A stretch of DNA of 64,000 nt from Sphaerisporangium viridialbum (GCF_049674955.1 NZ_CP187232.1:7254001-7318000); one strand, 5' to 3'; shown: positions 16,907 to 25,500, counted from the first letter of the stretch. The notes: a model not told the origin generated them from the sequence alone. Program-made: numbers and translations.

Positions 16907-17991
16907 TTGATCATCCCGTGCATGTCCCGCAATCGCGCCATCGCCGCCGAAACCGGCAGCCGGCTCATCGAAGCGCAGATCATCCCCACCGACGCGCTAC
17001 GAGCTGAAGCCGACCTGTACGGCACCATGGAACTGGCCCAGCAGCTCCAGGCATCCGATGTCGGCCCGGAACTCTCGAAGCGCTCTCCGAGGCCGTCGAA
17101 CTGCTCTGCCGCGCCTACCCGGTCGTATCGGCCGCCACCTTGCGCGACCGCACCCAAAAACGCCTCGCCCAAGTAACCCGCCTACTGTCCGGACGCCTCA
17201 CCCTGGCCCAGCACCGCGAACTATTGGTCATCACCGGCTGGCTTACCGCGTTGCTCGGATGCGTCCACTACGACCTGGGCGAACGCGAGGAAGCCGAAAC
17301 CTCCCGCCGCGCCGGCTACGAAATGGGTCACCAGGTCGGACACGGCGAACTCATGGCATGGGCACACGAGATGTCCGCGTGGTTCGCCCTGGTCGAAGGC
17401 CGCTACGAAGACGTCGTCACCGCCGCGCGCATGGGCCAGGACGCTGCCGGCCTCAGTAGCGCCATGGTGCAACTCACCCTGCAAGAAGCCCGCGGACTGG
17501 CCCGCATGGGAGACCGCAAAGAAGCCGACCACGCCCTCTCCCGCGGAGCCGGCATCCTCGCCAAACTCCCCATCCCCGAACACCCTGACAATCACTTCGT
17601 GTTCGACCACGCCAAATGGATGTTCTACGCCGCCACCGCCTACACCTGGCTAGGCGACGACGACCGCGCCGAAGAACACGCCCTTGAAACCATCCAAATG
17701 CACACCCGCCCGGACGGCACCAGCAACGCCCCTATGCGCGTAGCCGACGCACATATAGACCTCGGCATCATCCACGCCCGCCGGGGCGACCTCGACGCCG
17801 CCGTCGACCAAGGACTTGCCGCATTCGACATCGAACGCAAATCCCTCACCGACCTCGTCAACCGCGCCAGCGATCTCGACCGCGTCCTACGTCAAAACTA
17901 CCGCCGCGAAGCCCTCGCGGAGGAGTTCCACGATCGCTACCTCACCGCCCGCCGAGCCCTCACCACGCGCCACCCAGAACTCCTAGACTAA
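16907..17991 (+). pseudogene. TPR-containing XRE-type regulator, N-truncated and frameshifted
   Basis: The frame from about 17075 to 17991 encodes the TPR-like C-terminal region of a large actinobacterial regulator family (LLVITGWLTALLGCVHYDLGE ... FVFDHAKWMFYAATAYTWLGDDDRAEEH). The preceding stretch DLYGTMELAQQLQASDVGPE is in another frame; one extra base near 17070 would join them as DVGPE-TLEALSEAVELLCRAYP. The N-terminal helix-turn-helix that normally starts these proteins is absent. A start at 17140 could give a 283-residue protein, but it would lack DNA binding. A second, shorter copy lies at 24001-24411. Confidence 0.7.
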
Positions 17992-18098
17992 CTCCATCTC
18001 ACGTCCACCTATCGCTTCTGGCCACACTCTCGTCCCAGAAGCGCTGTCTCCAAATTGTCGGCCCGGTCGACTATCCTGCTCATCGTCATGATCTCCCA

Positions 18099-19217
18099 AT
18101 GACGGGTGGTGGGGCGTTGGCACGGAAGCTAGATCCTGAACTAGCTAGGCAACTCATGCGAGCAGCTGGCGCAGAGCCTCTAGAGCCTTATGAACGAGCA
18201 GTTAAGCCATGGCGTTGCCGGTGCCTCGAATGCCACATGGAGATCACTCCCACATACGCAAATGTCGTCCTTACCAAACAAGGTCCTTGCATCTGGTGCG
18301 CAGGGCTGGCACGCATTCCTGAAGAGACAGCCCGCAACATAATGATCGAACTTAACCTAGAGCCGCTAGAAGATTACCCGGGAGTCAATAACCCCTGGAA
18401 GTGCTTATGCCTGGTTTGTAAACGCCTTACCGAACCCACGCTGTATTGGGCTCGCAAGGCCAAACGATCCGCCTGCAAATGGTGCGCCGGGGTTGAAATC
18501 CCCCCAGAAAAGGCAGTCCAGATCATGGTGGACGCCGGCTGGGAGCCCTTAGCCCCCTATCCTGGCGTGAAAGAAAGATGGCGAAGTCGCCACAAAGAAT
18601 GCGAAAGAATTAGCTCACCATACCTGGACAGTATAAAGAACGGTCAACGGCGTGCCTGTAATTCATGCGCCAACAATCGCCCAATCACACAAAAAGTTGC
18701 AGAGATGATACTCCTAAATGCTTCACCCTATGGAGCCATCCCACTGGAACTGTACCGTGGCGCACGAACGCCATGGAAAGTACGCTGCATAGGATGCGGC
18801 ACAGAGGCTAGCCCTCGCCTAGATAACATTCGAAGCGGGCAAGGGGTCTGCGCCGGATGCGGACTTGGTGGAGGGTTCAACGCATCAACTCCAGCACTTA
18901 TCTACTTGATCACAAACCATACTATCAACGCCGCCAAAGTGGGAATCTGCAATATTGGCGCAGCACGACTTCAGGGTCACCGAAGAGCGGGGTGGGGAAC
19001 TTATAACACGACGCATTTATTTGGCTTCCAGGCCAGGCGAATTGAAAGGGTTATTCTAAAACACTGGCGAACCAATCTTCACTGGCCTGCCGTTCCTGAA
19101 TCCGCAGAATACTTGCCGCACGGAGGATGGACCGAGACCGTATCACTAAATAAGGCAGACGCGCCTACGCTATGGGCTCAGATTAATTCGGCCTGCACTG
19201 CCGAATTGTCCTTATAA
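18099..19217 (+). CDS. four-zinc-knuckle protein with GIY-YIG-like C-terminal domain
   Basis: 372 residues. About residues 10-250 contain four tandem modules of about 60 residues. Each starts with a helix ending in LxPLExYPGxxxPWKCxCxxC and closes with a CxxC pair (CIWC, CKWC, CNSC, CAGC), a treble-clef/zinc-ribbon pattern. One knuckle reads RSRHKEC instead of CxxC. The C-terminal 100 residues (ALIYLITN ... AAKVGICNIGAARLQGHRRAGWG ... IERVILKHW) have the spacing of a GIY-YIG nuclease: the paired Tyr/Ile strand, then KVGI, then Arg and His, then a helix with Glu. Codon usage is more AT-rich than its neighbours, suggesting transfer. A role as a DNA-targeting nuclease is inference. The start is uncertain; TTG at 18117 is an alternative. 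Confidence 0.7.
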   Translation: MTGGGALARKLDPELARQLMRAAGAEPLEPYERAVKPWRCRCLECHMEITPTYANVVLTKQGPCIWCAGLARIPEETARNIMIELNLEPLEDYPGVNNPWKCLCLVCKRLTEPTLYWARKAKRSACKWCAGVEIPPEKAVQIMVDAGWEPLAPYPGVKERWRSRHKECERISSPYLDSIKNGQRRACNSCANNRPITQKVAEMILLNASPYGAIPLELYRGARTPWKVRCIGCGTEASPRLDNIRSGQGVCAGCGLGGGFNASTPALIYLITNHTINAAKVGICNIGAARLQGHRRAGWGTYNTTHLFGFQARRIERVILKHWRTNLHWPAVPESAEYLPHGGWTETVSLNKADAPTLWAQINSACTAELSL

Positions 19218-19478
19218 TTATCAAGGCGGCGGCGCTCCCCGCCGCCGCACGGCCCGCCGCCCGCCCGCCGACCGGGCGTGCGGCGTGGGCGCCGGTCCCG
19301 GCCAGCGGCGGGAACGCGGGCCGCCCGCCGCACCACGGACCCGCCGTACCAAACTTGCACCCGCCGCCCAGGGACGCGCCGCCGCACAGATAGAGCACGA
19401 CGATCGCCATGCTACGGCGGGTCATCGTACGGGGTCGGGGGCGATCGAAGCTCCGGGACTTCGTTCCTCAGTCCCGGA
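19205..19478. repeat. GC-rich palindromic repeat element, copy A
   Basis: Starts with ATTGTCCTTATAATTATCAAG, overlapping the end of the preceding gene. A 9-bp stem hairpin (GCGGCGGCG / CGCCGCCGC), about 170 bp of very GC-rich sequence and the tail CGTACGGGGTCGGGGGCGAT (from 19426) follow. The end is a perfect 9-bp hairpin TCCGGGACT / AGTCCCGGA at 19452-19478. The same order of parts recurs at 25559-26108. A small minus frame (19183-19408) inside it is probably not a gene. Confidence 0.55.
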
Positions 19479-19557
19479 CCACCGGGCGACCAGGGCTGCA
19501 GTGCGCATTCTGCTGACGCAAGGGGCTTGGTTCCATAAGATCCGCTGCTGAGCCGGT

Positions 19558-20874
19558 CTACGTATACAGAGACCGGAGCCCTCGGCCCAGGCGATCGGTC
19601 CTGTGGCTACAAAACAGCTGACGACTTGGAGCCTTTGAGCCGGCTACACGATTAAGAAGCGCAGCCGTCAAGAGGAGCCGTCCGCTTCGTGCAAGATCCG
19701 ATACCCTGTGCGGATCGATGGCGTAAGTTATCTCGTGTTTAAGCTTGTTATACGTCCCCCAAAAGTCTTTACCCCACTTGTCGGGGTCGCCAACCCATTG
19801 CGTGAAGGGATCGCCAACACGACCGGCCAGCGCCTGGGCGAACGGCCTGCCCACCGCCCAGGCGGTTGGTCGATTACACCTGACCCAAAACTCGATAGCC
19901 GAGGCAATGTCCAATAGAGATGTTTCGGCTGTCGTGGGGCCATACCGATAGCGATTGACCACCGGTCCAACCGCACGTGGATACTCATCGCACAAACGGA
20001 TCCATCGTGCAAGCCCAGCGATTCCTCCAAGCGCTGAGAGGCTGAAGAGTGGACTCTGATCCATGGACTTGGGAGTCGAGACTCCGGCCAGTGGCACCAT
20101 GAGGGCGCCATTCCATAATTCAGGGCGGGAAGAGAGGTCAATTCCATCCCGCTTCTTCAGGTGTAGTTCGGCCGACCCACTGTCTGCAGCTACGAAGCCC
20201 TCCCATGCAAGGTTGAGAAGCTCCTGGACATGAAGCAATGGCTGGAGCAGATCCCAGACATCTCGTGGGCGAAGGCTCGAACAACCGACTTCTACTGGAG
20301 CGCTCAACAATCGTCGGTCTTCGTCCCCATCTACCTTCCACGTCGTTGAGAGGGCCAGGGTCCTCCCGTGCTTTAGCTTGTGGCCGATAGCAGCTGTGGA
20401 TTTTAGCGTAACTGTCCAGCTCTGAAGGCGGCCATGTTCGTCCATCTCCCTATTCTCTTCGGTAGCTGACAGGTCAGCCCAATCCCCGATCCCGTGAAAG
20501 CTCGCCCTGAGAGATAAAATTTTGGAGCTTCGAAGCCTATCGAAAGGGATATTACTGAGGGCAGTTCTGGCCTTGTAATGTCTCGACGATGCCCGATAGC
20601 CGCCACGTTGAGTCCACCCCGCTCGGATAGTCTCAAGGAAGAGAATGGATTTCTCCGGAAGTAGAGCTGCTATACCCTCGGGCGAGCCTTCGGCCTGTCT
20701 GGCCGAGAATTTTCGCGAGACGTCCTCGTCAAGGGTCTCAATTACCAGCCATCCACCGTCCCGATGAACATAGCCCCGTTCTGGATCCGTTCGAAGGTCA
20801 GTAACTTTGGCATTGAACGGCCAAAAGAACCCTAGACTCCCCTCGAGTTCCTTGCTCAACGAGGAACTTCCCAT
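19558..20874 (-). CDS. HEPN/ApeA-like protein, candidate defence effector
   Basis: 438 residues, soluble. The N-terminal half (LEGSLGFFWP ... GGWLVIETL ... VGCSSLRPRDVWDLLQPLLHVQELLNLAWEG) is consistent with the N-terminal domain of ApeA-type abortive-infection proteins. The C-terminal 130 residues are helical and end in DFWGTYNKLKHEITYA, a HEPN-type NxxxH motif in which the usual preceding Arg is Tyr. HEPN domains are often RNases. The gene is AT-richer than the genome average and sits among other defence-like genes. Family assignment is by pattern only. Confidence 0.6.
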   Translation of the reverse strand: MGSSSLSKELEGSLGFFWPFNAKVTDLRTDPERGYVHRDGGWLVIETLDEDVSRKFSARQAEGSPEGIAALLPEKSILFLETIRAGWTQRGGYRASSRHYKARTALSNIPFDRLRSSKILSLRASFHGIGDWADLSATEENREMDEHGRLQSWTVTLKSTAAIGHKLKHGRTLALSTTWKVDGDEDRRLLSAPVEVGCSSLRPRDVWDLLQPLLHVQELLNLAWEGFVAADSGSAELHLKKRDGIDLSSRPELWNGALMVPLAGVSTPKSMDQSPLFSLSALGGIAGLARWIRLCDEYPRAVGPVVNRYRYGPTTAETSLLDIASAIEFWVRCNRPTAWAVGRPFAQALAGRVGDPFTQWVGDPDKWGKDFWGTYNKLKHEITYAIDPHRVSDLARSGRLLLTAALLNRVAGSKAPSRQLFCSHRTDRLGRGLRSLYT

Positions 20875-21376
20875 CAGCGACCACCCACTACGTGACTGGA
20901 TTGTTCAATCATTGATCTGACATGGTCACGAGACACTGGATCCACTTAGAAGCCGGCGCAGCAAACTCACTCCAAGAATTCCGCAATATCTGCACGGGCG
21001 GCGAGCGGATCACCACGAGTTTGCAGTTTATTCTGAGGCTGGCCATCTCACTTCGAAAGCCATCTTAGGGGCCACCTGGCGGCCGGCGGCCGAGCGCAAC
21101 CAGATTGATGTGAACGGCGAGCTGCCCGCAACCTGGAGGGTGTACTGATCCGGATGGCTATGAGGGTCGTTTGAGAGCCCGCGGATCAGAAGGTCAGCGA
21201 CCCTGTTCTAGTGGTTAGGGTACACCTCTAGTCCGATGGCCCTTGATCTTCTTATCTTCCTCGCTGCTCAAGCAACGCGGTCGTGCCCACCCTGCCCAGT
21301 GCGCCCGTTCCGCTTCGGCCGCACCGCCTGGGTGACAGTACATGAAACCATTATTCAGACTTCCTTATGTCCCAGC
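20875..21376. other. gene-poor stretch between two minus-strand genes
   Basis: About 500 bases. The only open frame worth noting is a 48-codon plus-strand ORF at 20922-21068 (MVTRHWIHLEAGAANSLQEF...), with no ribosome-binding site or recognised family. No hairpin, tRNA or repeat was seen. Confidence 0.4.
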
Positions 21377-21943
21377 CTACGGTTTTCGACTGAGTTTGCT
21401 TTGCCATATCGGATTCAGCTTCGGAGCTTGCAGCAATCCTGGAGCGGCGATATCCAAATCGGACACTGCCATTATTGCATCGAATAGCCAGACGAGACGC
21501 ATAAAGCTGAATGCACCGACAATAATCGCATACTCGAATAGGAATCGAATCGACAGCGTATCGCTGGCATTGTCTAGCACTTGAGCAAGTAGGCAGAGCG
21601 CCGCCGACAAGCCCACGTTTAGAAGTAGATATGTCCAGTTTCGGCGAAGAGCATTATGGAAATGTAACCGGACTTTCTGCGCCCTCTCTCCACTTGCTGC
21701 CATGTACACCGTTGCCGCAATAGCGCTAAGTCCCCCGAGTACGGATATCACTGTAGCGCCGGTTCCATATACCGCTAACCGCTGTTCCTTGCTAATCCAG
21801 GTCAAGATATCCCCGTGACGGTGATATCTGATGAGGTAGACATGAAGACCTAAGATCACTGTGGAAAGGATGTAGTCGATCCACGGGCTCTCTGACCACC
21901 AGCCGACCAGGGCGCTACCGAGTCGCCGCACCGTCTTCACCAT
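21377..21943 (-). CDS. four-TM membrane protein, partner of the upstream soluble gene
   Basis: 188 residues with four hydrophobic segments at about 24-41 (YILSTVILGLHVYLI), 55-80 (ATVISVLGGLSAIAATVYMAA), 104-124 (YLLLNVGLSAALCLLAQVL) and 132-155 (FLFEYAIIVGAFSFMRLVWLF). No transporter or enzyme signature. It starts 32 bp after the stop of the upstream gene (21976-22908) on the same strand, so the two form a pair. A small membrane protein behind a soluble protein in a defence-rich region resembles effector/sensor pairs; that is inference. Confidence 0.65.
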   Translation of the reverse strand: MVKTVRRLGSALVGWWSESPWIDYILSTVILGLHVYLIRYHRHGDILTWISKEQRLAVYGTGATVISVLGGLSAIAATVYMAASGERAQKVRLHFHNALRRNWTYLLLNVGLSAALCLLAQVLDNASDTLSIRFLFEYAIIVGAFSFMRLVWLFDAIMAVSDLDIAAPGLLQAPKLNPIWQSKLSRKP

Positions 21944-21975
21944 CCTCCAGTGATGGCTCCAGCCTTGCAGGCCGG

Positions 21976-22908
21976 TCAGGTAGCACCGACTGCTAGACGA
22001 AGCTCTGCCTCGTGTTCAGCTGCTACCCCTAGGATCGCACCTATCGCCGACAAAATTCTGATCGAGTTGCCTTGATCATCTACCGCCGGGATCCTACGCT
22101 TCGCCGTGATGTGATGCTCGACCAGCTCAACGAGCTGCGTGTATTCGGTTCCAGAGGCTTCGGCATAAACCAGGGTGGCCTTGGCCTTCTCTGCCGCTTC
22201 GGGCATCACCCCCTCGATGTCCCGGAGATCTGCAAGGAGGTTCTGCCGATCCGCCCATCTGCCTTTACCGCGGGGGACAGTGATGATCAGAGTGACATTG
22301 ATATCACCGTAATCAGCTCTAGCCTTCTTGAGAAAACCAGCAAGTCGTCCCGAGCGCTCGTTAAGCGCACCAATCTTGTGTGATCCTATTCTTATTTCCA
22401 CTCTATTTGCGCCGCTAGCCGTACGGAGGCGCTCCACTTGGGCCTTGGACATCAATGGCCGCACGATCAAGTCTGCATTACCGAAGGCTTTCATGCCATT
22501 CAGCCACGCTTCAAGTGATTTGTGACTCGGCGATGCCGTCGAACCTTGCATTATTCCCACGACGTTGCCATAAGACAAGAAACACATCACCGACGTCTCA
22601 AGATACCCCTCCCTGGCCTTAGATTCCAGTTCACGCCACTGCCCAGTATCCCAATTCATGACAGACAACCACTCGCCATGTCCTTTCACGCGGTGCAAAA
22701 GTAGATGATCCTCTTCCTCGGCCGTAGCGATGTTGCCGACAAATCTAGCTGTCCCTTCGAAGGTTCGTTCGTCAACGCTCGAAGATGCGATAGCAGCCAA
22801 GAACTCCTCCCAAGCAAACTACGAAACGCGGCGCTGTGCTCCTTCTTTAGACATCACGACCTCATAGAACGCTACCGTGCGCTCCTTCAGAGTTGTTCTC
22901 TTAACCAT
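21976..22908 (-). pseudogene. 310-codon soluble protein gene interrupted by TAG at codon 30
   Basis: The ATG at 22908 has a strong GGAGG ribosome-binding site and begins MVKRTTLKERTVAFYEVV. Codon 30 (22819-22821) is TAG, after which the same frame continues as FAWEEFLAAIASSSVDERTFEG to the end. The unbroken part, readable from a TTG at 22800, is 274 residues. It includes VEIRIGSHKIGALNERSGRL and YGDINVTLIITVPRGKGRW. I do not recognise the family with certainty. No frame change is involved, so one point mutation (or a sequencing error) would explain it. Followed by the 4TM gene in the same operon. Confidence 0.65.
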
Positions 22909-22920
22909 GAATCCTCCTAG

Positions 22921-23363
22921 TCATCTCAGGTAACCACACACAATAGCCGCTTCTAGGTGGCCAAGGTGCAACAGAACCGAATAGTCCCGATTTAAGACCA
23001 TTTGTGAGGTCCCAGTTCGGGCCGACTGGTGCCCTACCGCCATATGTGAAAAACTTTCAGCTTCTCAGCAAGAGAGATCTTGTGAAGGAGGTGCGGATGA
23101 TCAGCGGCGGTAGTTCGAAAGATCAAATATCGACACCCAAGGAACCCGATCATGACCCACTACCACTCCAAGGTTGGAGGGAGCGCGCCACCAGGAAACG
23201 GGAAGAGGTCACGACGGAACCTGGTCATGATCGAAATGTGCCCAGGGGACCTGGTCGTCGGGCCATTGGCGGGCCATTAACCAGGGTGACGAGGGGTCAA
23301 CCACGGTCACTCTAGACCGGCCCGCAGCGCAGGTCAGCGGCTCTATGTGCGGTGATCGATGTA
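22921..23363. other. non-coding element DNA left of the att site
   Basis: About 440 bases with no credible gene. Near its right end (23259-23279) is one copy of a direct repeat that also occurs on the other side of the tRNA-like core. A minus frame through 23209-23490 is a shadow of the att region. Confidence 0.45.
23259..23279. repeat. arm-type direct repeat, left copy
   Basis: Contains two tandem CGGGCCATT units ending in a further A. It differs at one position from 23483-23503. The pair brackets the tRNA-derived core, as integrase arm-binding sites do. Confidence 0.5.
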
Positions 23364-23406
23364 CTTCCCAAGCTGACAGCGCGGGTTCGATTCCCGTCAC
23401 CCGCTC
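23364..23406 (+). other. attachment-site core: 3' part of tRNA-Gly(CCC), attP-like
   Basis: From CTTCCCAAGCTG to CACCCGCTC the sequence matches the anticodon loop (TTCCCAA, anticodon CCC), 3' anticodon stem, T-arm (GCGGGTTCGATTCCCGT) and acceptor strand of an actinobacterial tRNA-Gly. The bases to the left (GATGTA and beyond) do not form the 5' half, so this is not a working tRNA. It is the classical integration target segment for tyrosine recombinases, and an integrase fragment begins 106 bp to the right. Confidence 0.75.
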
Positions 23407-23482
23407 ACATGCGTCAAGGCCCAGGTAGGACGGAATCCCCGGACCCTGGGCCTTGATTATTTCTACGACTGTTTGATCTTCA

Positions 23483-23503
23483 CGGGCCATTAGCGGGCCA
23501 TTA
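23483..23503. repeat. arm-type direct repeat, right copy
   Basis: Second copy of the repeat at 23259-23279, 224 bp away and just beyond the integrase stop codon. Two CGGGCCATT units in tandem. Confidence 0.5.
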
Positions 23504-23511
23504 GCTCTTGA

Positions 23512-24000
23512 TCACCCTGCGGGCACCAGCACTCCGGCCGTACCGTCGCTCTCGTCGCCGTCCCGCTCTTCAAGCTGCTTGTTGATCGCGTCGGTGATCG
23601 TCTTGTCGGCGCCCCGTACGGCGTGCTGATAGATCATGGCCGCCCTGACGTTGTCATGCCCCATCCGTGCCATGAGGTCTTTGAGCCCAGCGCCGGACTC
23701 TGCGGCGAGCATGTTGCCCGTATGCCGTAGGTCGTGAAAGTGCAGACCTGGGGTGCCCATCTCCTTGACCACATCCACCCACCGCGTACGGGTATTGAAG
23801 CCGCTACGACGGAGCGGACCGCCCTTGACGCCAGGGAACATCAACGCATCAGGCGCATCCTGGACATAGGTGCTCAGGTGCTCTCGCAGCGCGGGAACGA
23901 TCGCCTTGGGAATGCCGACGACACGACGGCCGGCCTTGGACTTGGGAGGGCCGAGGACCAGTCCCCCGGTCGACCGTTCGATGAAAGCCGCCCGAAGCAG
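23512..24000 (-). pseudogene. tyrosine integrase, C-terminal catalytic part only
   Basis: About 162 residues of a site-specific recombinase. It retains KSKAGRRVVGIPKAIVPALREHL (first catalytic Arg region), LHFHDLRHTGNMLAAESG (HxxR box) and LMARMGHDNVRAAMIYQHA (distal His and the nucleophile Tyr). The N-terminal arm-binding and SAM-like domains (about 230 residues) are missing. The frame runs into the TPR pseudogene at about 24000, so the listed 172-residue frame has a foreign N-terminus. It cannot be a functional integrase alone. Confidence 0.8.
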
Positions 24001-24411
24001 CACCCGGATAATCATTTCGTGTTCGACCACGCCAAATGGATGTTCTACGCCGCTACCGCCTACACCTGACTAGGCGACAACGACCGCGCCGAAGAACACG
24101 CCCTCGAAACCATCCAAATGCACACCCGCCCGGATGGCACGAGTAACGCCCCCATGCGCGTAGCCGACGCTCACATAGACCTAGGCGTCATCCACGCCAG
24201 ACGAAGCAACCTAGACGCCGCCGTCGAACAGGGACTCGCCGCATTCGACATCGAACGCAAGTCCCTCACCGACCTAGTCAACCGAGCAGGCGGCCTAGAC
24301 CGCGTCTTACGCCAAACCTACCGCCGCGAAGCCCTCGCCCAAGAATTCCATGAACGATTCATGACGGCCCGGCGTGCGCTAACTAACCGCCGCCCGGAGC
24401 TTCTCGATTAA
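24001..24411 (+). pseudogene. C-terminal fragment of TPR regulator, second copy with stop
   Basis: Homologous to 17581-17991 at high identity (HPDNHFVFDHAKWMFYAATAYT, then ALETIQMHTRPDGTSNAPMRVADAHIDLG). The codon after TAYT is TGA at 24067-24069 where the other copy has TGG. The fragment begins exactly where the integrase homology ends, marking a recombination junction. Confidence 0.8.
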
Positions 24412-24638
24412 CCTTCTCGATCCGCAGAGACTTGACCTGAGGATCTTCGCCCCAATGCACTTCTATGCTATTCGTCATCTCACATGTCACTGTGACAGGT
24501 CGCTGGCGCTCCTTCAAGACTTCGGCAGCATCAGACCAGGGCTAGAACGTAAGCTGCCATCGTGACTCAATCCGCTTCCCCCCTATCGAGGACAGCTTTG
24601 GTGAACCCTTCATAGGTCACCTACCGGGTTACCTTGCC

Positions 24639-25361
24639 GTGAACGAGGCGACGGCCCCAGGCCGACCGAATCAGGAGGCCTACGATGCCGCGCTCTCAGA
24701 GCGTTGGCATGACCTCCTCAACAGCTCGGCGTCCCAAGAGGAACGTTTGCTCCAAGGGTTCCTGGAACGCCACCCATCGTTGCTGCCCGGCTCCCACAGC
24801 GTCGATGGGGACTCAGGTCACGCGGCCTTCCCCATGGCTGTGATTTCAAAGCCCAAGCTCCCTGGATTGAGTGATCGGGAGCCCGACTTCATGTGGATCG
24901 CCTCCGACAGCGGAACGCTCTATCCGATCTTGGTCGAGATCGAAACTCCACACAAGAAGTGGTTTTACGGAGATCGCGCCGAGATCCATAGCGAATTTAC
25001 TCACGCTCAAGGACAACTCGCAGAATGGCGGGCATGGTTCAACCGCGGTCACAACCGTTCGGCGTTCCTCGAGTACTACGAGATGCCGCCAACACTGGCA
25101 AGAAGACAACTCGCGCCGCGCTTCGTACTAATCTACGGACGTCGCGACAATTACGCGGGCTCCCAACGCCGACAGGAAAAGCGCGCTGAGTTGGCGCGTG
25201 CAGATGAACGTCTCCTGTCTTTTGACCGGCTCACCCCCGCCAAGAACAGCGTGTGGTATTCCTGCGTACGCAAGGAGCAGGATGGGTACAGAGCACTGGC
25301 GGTCCCGCCGTCCCTCACACTCTTCAACGAGGGCCGCAACTATAAGCTTGTCTCCGGATAA
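24639..25361 (+). CDS. Shedu-like (SduA/DUF4263) nuclease domain protein
   Basis: 240 residues, GTG start. Residues 30-180 match the Shedu/DUF4263 pattern: an entry helix with QEERLLQGFLERHPSLLPG; then PDFMWIASDSGTLYPILVEIETP, where Asp and the ExE pair look like a PD-(D/E)XK-type metal site; then FTHAQGQLAEWRAWF and RFVLIYGRRDNY. Shedu proteins are single-gene anti-phage nucleases. Here the domain is almost the entire protein, with a C-terminal extension of about 60 residues and no N-terminal sensor domain. It stands alone on the plus strand in the scarred accessory region. Confidence 0.75.
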   Translation: MNEATAPGRPNQEAYDAALSERWHDLLNSSASQEERLLQGFLERHPSLLPGSHSVDGDSGHAAFPMAVISKPKLPGLSDREPDFMWIASDSGTLYPILVEIETPHKKWFYGDRAEIHSEFTHAQGQLAEWRAWFNRGHNRSAFLEYYEMPPTLARRQLAPRFVLIYGRRDNYAGSQRRQEKRAELARADERLLSFDRLTPAKNSVWYSCVRKEQDGYRALAVPPSLTLFNEGRNYKLVSG

Positions 25362-25383
25362 GGCGCTGGACTCCTGCCCCGAT

Positions 25384-25500
25384 ATGGCAGACTCACGACG
25401 GGATTATCTCAAGGAACAACTACACCTCTTGACCGAGAATCCTAATGCTTACGCCCGATCCCTGGGCGGAATGCAGGTTCTGCGTCCCCAACTGCTATGA
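25384..25500 (+). CDS. possible 38-residue small protein
   Basis: MADSRRDYLKEQLHLLTENPNAY and on, ending in QPQLL-like residues. It follows the Shedu-like gene by 22 bp. The composition looks coding (amphipathic helix), but there is no ribosome-binding site and no family match. It could also be the tail of a lost gene. Confidence 0.3.
   Translation: MADSRRDYLKEQLHLLTENPNAYARSLGGMQVLRPQLL

Noticed and set aside
19183..19425. 80-codon minus ORF inside repeat copy A
   Set aside because: Ala/Gly/Arg-rich translation of a palindromic GC-rich repeat, overlapping the end of the zinc-knuckle gene.
23341..23406. A functional tRNA-Gly gene
   Set aside because: Only the 3' half fits. The left side cannot form the acceptor, D or anticodon 5' strands.
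23209..23490. 93-codon minus ORF across the att site (contains VTGIEPALSAWE)
   Set aside because: This phrase is the usual antisense translation of tRNA 3' ends and appears as an artefact in many annotations.
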